Shown here: positions 1 to 7,180 of the stretch, in pieces
Layout: every line of letters starts with the position of its first letter
How positions within the stretch are numbered: position 1 is the first letter of the stretch
Assembly: GCA_015661135.1 (NCBI GenBank)
Contig: JACVXW010000061.1
Span: 1 to 9,999 of the forward strand
Length of the DNA: 9,999 nt
Direction of reading: 5' to 3'
From: Chloroflexota bacterium
GTDB taxonomy: Bacteria; Chloroflexota; Limnocylindria; Limnocylindrales; CSP1-4
Notes under the pieces: generated by a model
What the model saw: the letters and a program-made list of their open reading frames with translations, nothing else
The model's database searches: none
Told to the model about the DNA's origin: nothing
Translations under genes and position numbers: made by a program

Positions 1-19
1 CCGGGCACCGAGCGACCCC

Positions 20-886
20 GTGGTCCCGGCGGCTCCCTCGACGATCGACCTCCACAGCCACACGGCCCGATCCGATGGCCTCCTCGAGCCCGCACAGCTC
101 GTCGCCGCTGCAGCCGCGGCCGGAGTCCGACTTCTCGCGATCACGGACCATGACACGCTGGCCGGGGTACGCGAGGTCCTCGCGTCCGAGAGTGTGCCGA
201 CCGGGCTCGAGATCCTCCCCGGCGTGGAACTCAATGCCATCACCGCTGACCGGCTGGACCTGCGCGAGAGCGAGGTCCACGTCCTGGGCCTCGGCGTGGA
301 CCCGGATGACGACGCCTTCGAGGCCACGCTTGCCCTCCAGCGAAGCCGGCGGCGAACCAGGTTTGATGTGATGGTCCGCCGGCTGGCGGAGATCGGGCGC
401 CCGATCGACGATGCGCTCGCGACGATGCCGAACACCGGCGATGACGACGCTCTCGGTCGCCCGCGTGTCGCCCGGGCAATGATCAGAAAGGGCTACGTCG
501 CGAGCGTCGAGGAGGCATTCAGGACGTGGCTGTCGCGTGGCCGGCCCGCGTATGTCGCCCGTGAGGGACTGGGGCCGATCGAGGCCATCCGTGCGATCCG
601 GGCAGCGGGCGGACTGGCCGTGCTCGCCCACTTCTCGGAGGCACCCGAGCGGCTGGACGTGATCCGCGAGCTCCATGACGCCGGCCTCGGTGGCCTGGAG
701 GTGTACTACCGGACGTTCGACGCCCAGACCGTCGCCTCGATGCGTGCCGTTGCCGATGCGGCCGGCCTCGTACCGACGGGCGGATCCGACTACCACGGTG
801 ACCGCGAAACCTATGCTGAAGCCCACGCCGGGCTCGACGTGCCAGCGGACATCGCCGGCCGCGTTAGGGTTGCCCTGGGTCGCTGA
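20..886 (+). CDS. PHP-domain metal-dependent phosphoesterase
   Basis: A 288-residue soluble protein of the PHP family (TrpH/YciV type), whose members are metal-dependent phosphoesterases acting on nucleotides such as 3',5'-bisphosphates or on RNA 5' ends. The metal-ligand motifs are visible: DLHSHT (His12, His14) followed by SDG (Asp19), TDHD (Asp43-His44), GVEL (Glu70), HVLG (His87), AHFS (His204) and the terminal GSDYHG (Asp257, His259). The motif usually written GRPH reads GRPR at residues 146-149. The effect of that change is unknown. The GTG at 20 is chosen because the PHP motif begins only a few residues later. No alternative start fits as well, but the window edge is close, so an upstream start cannot be excluded. 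It converges on the TerC gene with 11 nt between the two stops. Exact substrate cannot be read from sequence. Confidence 0.88.
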   Translation: MVPAAPSTIDLHSHTARSDGLLEPAQLVAAAAAAGVRLLAITDHDTLAGVREVLASESVPTGLEILPGVELNAITADRLDLRESEVHVLGLGVDPDDDAFEATLALQRSRRRTRFDVMVRRLAEIGRPIDDALATMPNTGDDDALGRPRVARAMIRKGYVASVEEAFRTWLSRGRPAYVAREGLGPIEAIRAIRAAGGLAVLAHFSEAPERLDVIRELHDAGLGGLEVYYRTFDAQTVASMRAVADAAGLVPTGGSDYHGDRETYAEAHAGLDVPADIAGRVRVALGR

Positions 887-897
887 CCCACGACCGA

Positions 898-1693
898 TCA
901 GTCGTTCGACGACACCACGGGCTGCGCGACGCCTGGGTCGTCGACCACGACCTCCTTGAGGAGCGTCGGGCGGAGATGGACCGGCGTCTGGCGGCGACGC
1001 AGCCGAAGGTTGAGCATCTCGACGAAGACCGAGAAGCCCATCGCGAAGTAGACATAGCCCTTGGGTACGTGCAGGTCGAGGCCGTCGGCGACGAGCGACA
1101 TCCCGATCAGGAGCAGGAAGCTCAGGGCGAGCATCTTCACCGTGGGATGGCGCGACACAAATATAGCGAGTGGCGCGGCAGCCACGAGCATGACGCCAAC
1201 CGCGATGACGACGGCCGCGATCATGACCGCGACCTCGTCGGCCATCCCAACGGCGGTGATCACGGAGTCGAGCGAGAACACGATGTCCAGCAGGGCGATC
1301 TGGACGAGGACCGCACCGAACGACGCGCTGCCCCGCTTGACGGCATGCGCCTCGTCGCCCTCGAGTGCCTCGTGGATCTCCAGGGTCGCCTTGGCGAGCA
1401 GGAAGAGGCCGCCGCCGATGAGGATCAGGTCGCGACCAGACAGCTAGCTCCTGGCCCATGACCGTGAACAGTGGCGCCGTCAGGCCGATGACCCACGAGA
1501 TGGTCAGGAGGAGCAGGATCCGCATCCCCATGGCGAGGCCGAGTCCGATCGTCCTGGCACGCGCCTGCCGGTGGACCGGGAGCTTGTCGGTGAGGATCGA
1601 GATGAAGACGATATTGTCGATCCCGAGCACGACCTCGAGGACCGTGAGGGTGAGCAGGGCGATCCAGGTCTCGGGGTTGGAGAGCAGTTCCAT
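898..1693 (-). pseudogene. TerC-family integral membrane protein, frameshifted
   Basis: On the minus strand, ATG 1693 opens a TerC-family protein (multi-pass membrane protein linked to metal or tellurium resistance and metal export). The first part, about 82 residues, reads MELLSNPETW, then VLGIDN with the conserved membrane Asp, then GLTAPLFTVMGQEL. The frame is lost at 1442-1449, where AGCT is present twice in tandem. Removing one copy would join GQEL directly to SGRDLIL, the normal family sequence. As written, a TAG lies in the second frame at the junction. The rest (898 to about 1444) is intact: GGGLFLLAKATLEIHEALEG, then FSLDSVITAVGMAD, HPTVKMLALSFLLLIG and PKGYVYFAMGFSVFVEMLNL. Repaired length would be about 263 residues, normal for the family. 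The 3' part could start at GTG 1281, but such a fragment would lack half the membrane helices. Either a real recent pseudogene or a consensus error; translated recoding is unlikely. Confidence 0.85.
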
Positions 1694-1715
1694 CCTGAAA
1701 GGGTATCGTCTCGGC

Positions 1716-3317
1716 GTGATCCACCCTCCACGACCCCGGCGGGCAGTGCTGCCCGTCCTCGACCTGGTGCCGCCGGCTCCGTCCGCGGCGCGCACCGTGG
1801 CCCCGCCGGCCGACGAGCGCCTCGACGAGTTCCGGCCGGAATCGCGAGCCCTGCCGGCGTTCTTCGTGTGGACGCTCGGTTGCCAGATGAACCGGAGTGA
1901 CTCCGAGGAGATGGCCGGCCGGCTGCTCCTTTCGGGCGCCACGGAAGCGCCCACGATGGACGCCGCGGACCTGATCCTCATCAATACCTGCGCTATCCGC
2001 GAGCTCGCCGAGACCAAGGTCATCGGCCGACAGGGCTACCTCCGGGATCTCAAGGCACAGAATCCCTCGTTGCGGATCGTGCTCACCGGGTGCGCCGTTC
2101 GCGAGCGGGACAGGGACGGGCTGGAGCGCCGCTTCCCGGCCGTGGACCTCTTCCTGCGCCCCGACGAGGAGCCGGAGCTCGTGGACCGGCTTGGGCTCGC
2201 CTCGGCCCAGGCCCCGGTCGGCATGGTCGGTGCCACGACGATGGTTGGCCGGACTGTTGTCGGGGTGGCGGACCACCTTGCCGCCACGCGGGCTGCGGCC
2301 GTTGGGAGCGGCAGCGTCCATCGAAGCTCGGCCATCTCGGCCTGGCTGCCGATCATCTACGGCTGCGACAAGACCTGCACCTACTGCATCGTCCCATTCA
2401 GCCGCGGCCCGGAGCGCAGCCGGCCATTCAAGGAGATCGTGGCCGAGGCACGAACGCTGGCAGCGGCCGGCTTCCGCGAGGTGACGCTCCTCGGCCAGAA
2501 CGTGAACTCGTATGGCCACGACCTTGCCCCCGAGGCACGCTTCTCCCACATCCGGACGGAGCGCTGGGCAGGGCGGCGCCTCGACCTGGGATCCCGGCCT
2601 GACCTGGCGGAGCTGATCCGCGCCATCGATCGCATCCGCACGGCCGACGGGGTCCCCGCAATCCCGCGGCTGCGGTTCATCACCTCGCACCCGTGGGACC
2701 TGTCCGACCGGCTGATCGAGGCCATGGCCGAGTGCGCGTCGCTATGCGAGTCACTCCACCTGCCGGTCCAGTCGGGTGACGATGACGTCCTCCGGCGGAT
2801 GGGCCGCCAGTACACCACCGAGCACTATCTCGAGCGGCTCGACAAGATCCGGGCGGCCGTTCCGGACATCACCGTGAGCACGGACGTCATCGTCGGCTTC
2901 TGCGGCGAGACCGAGGCCCAGTTCGAGCGGACACTCGGATTCCTGAAAACTGTGCGCTACCACCTGGCCAACGACGTTCCGGCGCCGGACAAGCGACGCC
3001 GGCTCAACACGCTCCTTGCCCTCCAGGAACCGATCGGCCTCGAGCGCAACCGTGCGTGGCTGGGTCGCGACGTCGAGGTCCTCGTCGACGCCGTCGCCCG
3101 TGAACGATCCCACGACCACGACGATCCCGACCCGACGGGGGAGGGGAGCGAGCCGCGCGGCGTCCACCCGGGCCCCGGCGAAGTCGCGCTATCCGGCCGA
3201 ACGCGGGGCAACAAGCTCGTCCACCTCGCCGGTGCCGCGGAATGGATCGGAAGTCTGGTCACCGTCCGGGTCGACCACGCCGGTCCATATGCCCTCCGGG
3301 GGACGCCGGTCGCGTGA
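1716..3317 (+). CDS. miaB: tRNA-2-methylthio-N6-dimethylallyladenosine synthase MiaB, with internal deletion
   Basis: Radical-SAM methylthiotransferase that converts i6A37 of tRNA to ms2i6A. Numbered from GTG 1716 (533 residues). The N-terminal UPF0004 domain carries the second cluster's cysteines Cys56 (TLGCQMN), Cys92 (NTCAIRE) and Cys126 (LTGCA). The radical-SAM motif is CDKTCTYC (Cys217, Cys221, Cys224). Later come SHPWDLS, LHLPVQSGDD and a C-terminal TRAM domain from about 451. After KTVRYH (residues 411-416) the chain jumps straight to LANDVPAPDKRRRL. Other MiaB proteins have about 18 more residues there, including the conserved YSxRPGTPA segment, so an in-frame loss of about 54 nt near 2960 is likely. 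VGFPGETE is VGFCGETE here. The start is uncertain: GTG 1716 is 22 nt from the divergent TerC start, with GTG 1746 as an alternative. Upstream in-frame sequence is antisense TerC. The stop overlaps the miaA start by 4 nt. Confidence 0.9.
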   Translation: MIHPPRPRRAVLPVLDLVPPAPSAARTVAPPADERLDEFRPESRALPAFFVWTLGCQMNRSDSEEMAGRLLLSGATEAPTMDAADLILINTCAIRELAETKVIGRQGYLRDLKAQNPSLRIVLTGCAVRERDRDGLERRFPAVDLFLRPDEEPELVDRLGLASAQAPVGMVGATTMVGRTVVGVADHLAATRAAAVGSGSVHRSSAISAWLPIIYGCDKTCTYCIVPFSRGPERSRPFKEIVAEARTLAAAGFREVTLLGQNVNSYGHDLAPEARFSHIRTERWAGRRLDLGSRPDLAELIRAIDRIRTADGVPAIPRLRFITSHPWDLSDRLIEAMAECASLCESLHLPVQSGDDDVLRRMGRQYTTEHYLERLDKIRAAVPDITVSTDVIVGFCGETEAQFERTLGFLKTVRYHLANDVPAPDKRRRLNTLLALQEPIGLERNRAWLGRDVEVLVDAVARERSHDHDDPDPTGEGSEPRGVHPGPGEVALSGRTRGNKLVHLAGAAEWIGSLVTVRVDHAGPYALRGTPVA

Positions 3318-4223
3318 CAACGGCGCCTCCCAGCGCTGTTCCGCCCCTGCTGGTCATCGCCGGACCCACCGCGACCGGCAAGACCGGCCTCGCAATTCGG
3401 CTTGCGCTCGCCCTTCGCGATGAGGGGATCCCGGCCGGGATCATCAGCGCCGACTCGCGTCAGGTGTTCCGTGGCCTGGACATCGGTACGGCGAAGCCAA
3501 CGATCGGCGAGCGCCTGGGCGTTCCGCATCATGGCCTCGACCTCGCGGAACCCGACCAGCCGTTCTCCGTCGCCGACTTCATCGACCATGTCGGCACGGT
3601 GCTTCCAGCCATCGAGGCTGCCGGCGGGCTTGCGATCCTCGCCGGTGGGACCGGGTTCTACCTCCGGGCCATCGCGCGAGGCCTGGATACTCGCGCCCTG
3701 CCGTTCGATCCTGACCTCCGGCGCCGGATCGAGGCCGCCCTCCTTGCCGACGGCATCGAAGCCACAGTGGAACATCTGCGCCGGCTGGCTCCGGCGTGCG
3801 CTCGAGATTGCCGAGATCGTCGGGGATCGCCCACTCCCGGAACCCCGCGGTTACACGGCGCCCATCGCCTGGCTCGGCCTCGACGTGCCCCGTGACGCCC
3901 ATGCGCGCTGGATCGCCGACCGCGCCCGCGCGCAGTTCGCCGCCGGCCTTGTTGACGAGGCTCGATCCCTCCGAGAGCGGTACGACCCGACCCTGCCGGC
4001 CTTCTCGGCGATCGGCTACGCGGAATCGTGGGCCCTGCTCGACGGCGAGATCGACCGCGAGACGGCCATCGAGCGCAACATGGCCCGGAACGTCGCCTTC
4101 GCGAAGCGCCAGCGGACCTGGTTCCGGAGGGAGCCGGAGATCGAGTGGCTCGACCCGACAGCCGACGCTCTGGATCCGCTGGCCCTGCGCGTCGCGCGTC
4201 GGCTGATCGTGGCTCGGGGCTAG
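3314..4223 (+). pseudogene. miaA: tRNA dimethylallyltransferase MiaA, frameshifted
   Basis: MiaA transfers dimethylallyl to N6 of A37 in tRNA, making the substrate of MiaB. GTG 3314 overlaps the miaB stop (GTGA). The first frame gives about 160 normal residues: P-loop GPTATGKT (17-24), SADSRQVFRGLDIGTAKPT (45-63), GGTGFYLRAI (111-120) and LPFDPDLRRRIE. At about 3791-3797 the frame changes. The protein leaves EHLRRLAPA and resumes in the next frame at RRALEIAEIVGDRPLPEPRGY, then AIGYAESWALLDGEI, FAKRQRTWFRREPEIEWLD, ending at TAG 4221-4223. The conserved stretch between these points, usually like RIDPRNPRRV before RALE, is missing. This fits a deletion of roughly 38 nt rather than a single-base error. 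Without the shift the first frame runs on to 3895 with unrelated residues. The product as written would lack the C-terminal tRNA-binding part. Either a real pseudogene or a misassembly; see the miaB and TerC lesions nearby. Confidence 0.88.
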
Positions 4224-4232
4224 ACTGCGTCC

Positions 4233-5573
4233 GTGGCCCCAACCTCCCGCGACAGGCGCGCCCTCATAGAACTCGCGCCGCCGGCCGAGAAGGCGTTCCT
4301 CGTGGCCGTGGACACGGGCGACGATTCCGGCTGGACGGCCGAGGACTCGCTCGTCGAGCTCGCGAACCTGGCGACCACCGCCGGGGCGGAGGTCGTCGGG
4401 GCCGAGTGGCAGAACCGCCGCCACGTGGATCCCAACTGGTACGTCGGCAAGGGCAAGGCCGAGGACCTCGTCGCAGCGAAGAACGAGACTCGCTTCGATC
4501 TCCTCGTGGCCGACGACGAGCTGTCGCCGAGCCAGCAGAAGGCGCTCGAGAGCCTGCTCAACGTCAAGGTCATCGACCGCAGCCGGCTGATCCTGGACAT
4601 CTTCGCCCAGCATGCCCGGACCCACGAAGGCCGGCTCCAGGTGGAGCTGGCCCAGCTCGAGTACCAGCTCCCGCGCCTGACGCGGCTCTGGACCCACCTG
4701 TCGCGGACCCAGGGCGGGATCGGGTCGCGCGGGCCTGGCGAGAGCCAGCTGGAAACGGACCGGCGGATCATCCGCGAGCGGATCAAGAAGATGAAGGCGC
4801 GGGTCGAAGAGGTCCGCCAGAACCGGGAGACCACGGCCCGCGGCCGGGACCGCCGGCTCATGGCGACGGTCGGCATCGTCGGCTACACGAACGCCGGCAA
4901 GTCCACGCTCCTGAACTCGCTGGTCGGGTCCGAGGTTGCCCTGGCCGAGGACAAGCTGTTCGCCACGCTCGATCCGACCAGCCGCCAGGTCAAGCTGGGT
5001 GACGGGCAGGCCGCGATCGTGACCGACACGGTCGGCTTCATCCACAAGCTGCCGCACCAGTTGGTCGACGCGTTTCGGGCGACGCTCGAGGAGGTCAACC
5101 GGGCCGACGTCCTCATCGAGGTGGTGGATGCCTCCGATGCCCACTTCAAGGAGCACCGAGCAACGGTGCAGGCCGTGCTCGACGAACTCGGGGCAGGGGA
5201 CAAGCCGCGCGTCGTCGTGTTCAACAAGGCGGACCTCCTGGAACCGGCCGCCCGCGATGGATCGGCGGCGGCTCCATCGATCGCGGGCGCCGTGTTTGTC
5301 TCCGCCCTCACGGGATTTGGCCTGGATACGCTCCGGGTCGAGGTCTCGGCCCTGCTCGCATCGCTCTGGGTGGCCGTCGACGTGCACGTGCCGTATACGG
5401 CCGGGGAGTTGCTAGCACGCATCCGGGAGCGCGGGACCGTGGATCTCGAGTACGGCAACCGCGACGTCCAGGTCACCGGTCGGGTGGCGCCGGTCCTCGC
5501 CGCCGAACTGGAGCGCGTTGCCGCGACCTGGGAGTCCGCGCTGCGTGACGGAGGGGACGCCCCGGAGGGGTGA
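4233..5573 (+). CDS. hflX: Ribosome-associated GTPase HflX
   Basis: A 446-residue HflX GTPase, a ribosome-splitting and rescue factor that binds the 50S subunit. The N-terminal HflX domain includes YVGKGKAEDL (70-79) and the linker GGIGSRGPGESQLETDRR (161-178). A helical linker leads to the G domain: G1 GYTNAGKST (217-225), G2 region FATLDPTSR, G3 DTVGF (265-269), G4 NKAD (331-334) and G5 SAL (357-359). After the G domain a short C-terminal region of about 75 residues follows. Every motif is present and the reading frame is clean, unlike the two genes before it. The GTG start at 4233 is 9 nt after the miaA stop, so it is probably co-transcribed with miaB-miaA, an order known from several bacteria. 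Length is typical. The following 600 nt carry no gene, so this is the likely end of the operon. Confidence 0.96.
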   Translation: MAPTSRDRRALIELAPPAEKAFLVAVDTGDDSGWTAEDSLVELANLATTAGAEVVGAEWQNRRHVDPNWYVGKGKAEDLVAAKNETRFDLLVADDELSPSQQKALESLLNVKVIDRSRLILDIFAQHARTHEGRLQVELAQLEYQLPRLTRLWTHLSRTQGGIGSRGPGESQLETDRRIIRERIKKMKARVEEVRQNRETTARGRDRRLMATVGIVGYTNAGKSTLLNSLVGSEVALAEDKLFATLDPTSRQVKLGDGQAAIVTDTVGFIHKLPHQLVDAFRATLEEVNRADVLIEVVDASDAHFKEHRATVQAVLDELGAGDKPRVVVFNKADLLEPAARDGSAAAPSIAGAVFVSALTGFGLDTLRVEVSALLASLWVAVDVHVPYTAGELLARIRERGTVDLEYGNRDVQVTGRVAPVLAAELERVAATWESALRDGGDAPEG

Positions 5574-5593
5574 GCGGCATCAGTCCGCCGGAT

Positions 5594-5860
5594 TTCGTGG
5601 ACGGCCTGTGGATGGGACCTCGGGAATCGCCACCGGAACCCTGAAACTCGTGGATAAGTGTCTTCCCGAAGCAGGGCTGCGCCCGTACTGTAGGTCTTGC
5701 CCGGAGGGGCTACGAACCACTCGCGATCCGGTCGGTGGCAACACTGGCCACTGGTTGTTCCAGGTGCTTGCATCAGGGACGCCGGGACGCATCAGGTGCT
5801 TGCATCAGGTGTGGGGAACGAGGAGGGTGCGAGGTTCCTCTGGGCATTTTCGCGTGCCCC
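5594..5860. repeat. Diverged non-coding repeat element, copy A
   Basis: First of two related segments between hflX and the dehydratase gene. Blocks shared with copy B, in order: TTCGTGGA (5594), TGTGGAtG (5607), GAATCG (5624), GAAACTCGTGGATAAG (5643-5658), a 30-nt block at 5681-5710 containing GGTCTTGCCCG (26 of 30 identical by eye), CGGTGGCAACA (5733-5743), and a 3' block at about 5831-5860 around GTTCCTC and TTTCG. Spacing between blocks is nearly identical in both copies (for example 52 nt between the 30-nt block and the CGGTGGCAACA block). Differences fall at all codon positions and include 1-nt indels, so this does not look coding. The strand is not determinable. I do not recognise the element. 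It could be a structured RNA, a protein-binding array or remnants of a mobile repeat. Confidence 0.7.
5761..5809. repeat. 17-nt direct repeat, period 32, inside copy A
   Basis: The 17-mer CAGGTGCTTGCATCAGG occurs exactly at 5761-5777 and again at 5793-5809, a period of 32 nt. Copy B of the larger element has only one short equivalent of this region. The resulting 36-nt difference in length between the 3' halves of the copies is mostly explained by this duplication. Two units only, so this is a local tandem duplication and not an array. Confidence 0.85.
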
Positions 5861-5929
5861 AAGAGGGCGCGGCGCTTCCCTGAGTCCCCGGAGCTCGCGT
5901 CGCCGATTGTCCACGACGGATGGCCCTCG

Positions 5930-6160
5930 TTCGTGGATCCGGTGTGGACGAGCAACGAGAATCGACCCTCGTTTCCGAAATCTCGTGGATAAGACCCTTT
6001 CAACGCCTGCCGGCCCGCCCGTATGGTTGGTCTTGCCCGAAGGGGCCCCAAACAGACGGCGCATCGACCGGTGGCAACATCGGTCCCGCCCCGGAGCTTG
6101 CTCTGGTGGCGGATGTTGAGCCGGAAGGGCGGAAGTTCCTTCGGGCGTTTCGTTGTCCCC
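5930..6160. repeat. Diverged non-coding repeat element, copy B
   Basis: Second copy, starting 336 nt after copy A. It keeps the same block order: TTCGTGGA (5930-5937), TGTGGAcG (5943), GAATCG (5959-5964), GAAATCTCGTGGATAAG (5977-5993), the 30-nt block (6017-6046), CGGTGGCAACA (6069-6079), and a 3' block (6131-6160). Near its 3' end an 8-of-9-pair hairpin can form between GCCGGAAGG (about 6119-6127) and CCTTCGGGC (6138-6146). Copy A has only a shorter stem at this place, so conserved pairing is not proven. The copy ends about 20 nt before the GTG of the dehydratase gene, so it occupies that gene's leader and promoter region and could regulate it. The 69 nt between the copies (5861-5929) show nothing recognisable. 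Confidence 0.7.
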
Positions 6161-6180
6161 CGCACCCCGTGGACAGATCC

Positions 6181-7158
6181 GTGACGTTCCGCGCCCGACG
6201 CGACTCAGAGCTGGAGCCCAATGCGATCCGCGCCGCGCACGGCCGGATCCACCCGGCGTTCACCGGGAGCCCCCAGTTCGTCCATGAAGGGTTATCGCGG
6301 GCCGCGGGCGCCGAGATCGTCCTCAAGGTGGACTGCGTCAATCCCATCCGCGCCTTCAAGGGCCGGGGCACCTGGCTGGCGGTTCAGGCGCTGGCAGGGG
6401 AGGGGAGGGTCGGCCCGGGCCGGCCGGTCGTGGCCGCCTCCACCGGCAACTTCGGACAGGGCCTCGCCTTCGCGGCGCGCGCGCATGGAATCGCTGCCGT
6501 CGTGTTCGCCGACGAGCACGCGAATCCGCGAAAGCTCGACAGAATTCGTGCCCTCGGCGCGACCGTCATCCAGCAGGGGAGGGACTTCGACGCGGCCCGC
6601 GAGGCCTCGGCCGCCTTCGCCGCGGCCGAGGGCGGTCACCTCCTCGTCGACGGCGCGGATCCGTGGGTCGCGGCGGGAGCGGGGACGGTCGCCGTCGAGG
6701 TGACCGACGCCGCGGAGCGCGGTGCCATCCCGATGCCCGCGACGGCGTACGTCCCGCTCGGCAACGGCGCGCTGATCGTCGGCATCGGCGCCTGGCTGCG
6801 CCATGCCGCACCGGGTTGTCGGATCGTCGGCGTTGCCGCCGCGGGCGCGCCGTCCATGGTCCTGTCGTGGAACGCCGGCGTGGCTGTCGAGACGGAAGCG
6901 GCCGCGACCTATGCCGAGGGGATCGCCTGCCGGGTGCCGATTCCGGAAGCGCTGGACATGATGGTCGGGCGGGTCGACGACCTCGTCCTCGTGACGGAGG
7001 ATCAGCTCCACGCGGCCCAGCTGGCGCTCACGGAGGCGACCGGCATCGGCGTCGAGGGGGCAGCGGCCGCCTCCTGGGCCGGTCTCCTGGCCGACGAGCG
7101 GCGGATTGGGCCGGCCATGGTCATCCTCACCGGTTCGAACGCGCGAACGCCGGCCTGA
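6181..7158 (+). CDS. PLP-dependent threonine/serine dehydratase-like enzyme
   Basis: A 325-residue fold-type II PLP enzyme close to threonine/serine ammonia-lyases, which deaminate threonine to 2-oxobutyrate or serine to pyruvate. The Schiff-base lysine is Lys60 in NPIRAFKGRG. ASTGNFGQGLA (86-96) contacts substrate and PLP. The glycine-rich phosphate-binding loop is PLGNGALI (192-199). TYAEGIACRVP and the terminal TGSNA (317-321), which caps the pyridine nitrogen, complete the family pattern. There is no C-terminal ACT domain, so it resembles the catabolic, non-isoleucine-feedback form. GTG 6181 is chosen because family homology begins shortly after. The frame stays open upstream to 5920, but that stretch is repeat element copy B and looks non-coding. 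No strong ribosome binding site is seen. Substrate specificity is inferred from the family; related lyases or racemases remain possible. Confidence 0.85.
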   Translation: MTFRARRDSELEPNAIRAAHGRIHPAFTGSPQFVHEGLSRAAGAEIVLKVDCVNPIRAFKGRGTWLAVQALAGEGRVGPGRPVVAASTGNFGQGLAFAARAHGIAAVVFADEHANPRKLDRIRALGATVIQQGRDFDAAREASAAFAAAEGGHLLVDGADPWVAAGAGTVAVEVTDAAERGAIPMPATAYVPLGNGALIVGIGAWLRHAAPGCRIVGVAAAGAPSMVLSWNAGVAVETEAAATYAEGIACRVPIPEALDMMVGRVDDLVLVTEDQLHAAQLALTEATGIGVEGAAAASWAGLLADERRIGPAMVILTGSNARTPA

Positions 7159-7180
7159 GCAAGCCGAGGGTGCCGAGAAG

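Noticed and set aside
1425..1460. Programmed ribosomal frameshift or recoding in the TerC or miaA genes
   Set aside because: No slippery heptamer or downstream structure at either break. TerC shows a plain AGCT duplication, and miaA lacks a whole conserved segment, which recoding would not restore.
1425..2690. Minus-strand open frame of 421 codons across TerC and miaB
   Set aside because: It is out of frame with the TerC homology at its 5' end and antisense to miaB; no family motif.
3579..5387. Long minus-strand open frame (602 codons) over miaA and hflX
   Set aside because: It is the antisense shadow of well-conserved plus-strand genes. High GC removes stop codons from antisense frames, and the translation has no recognisable motif.
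5671..5725. tRNA-like or known riboswitch sequence in copy A
   Set aside because: No cloverleaf or T-arm GTTCGAATCC-type motif, and no match to the glycine, cobalamin or T-box core motifs I can recall.
5761..5809. Possible CRISPR array
   Set aside because: Only two 17-nt repeats with a 15-nt gap; too short and too few, and no cas genes nearby.
5773..6165. Minus-strand frames of 90-130 codons and plus-strand frames in the 5574-6180 gap
   Set aside because: They cross the repeat element copies; aligned copies differ equally at all codon positions and by 1-nt indels, so no frame is under coding constraint.
5920..6180. N-terminal extension of the dehydratase to 5920
   Set aside because: The added 87 residues come from repeat element copy B and have no counterpart in the enzyme family.
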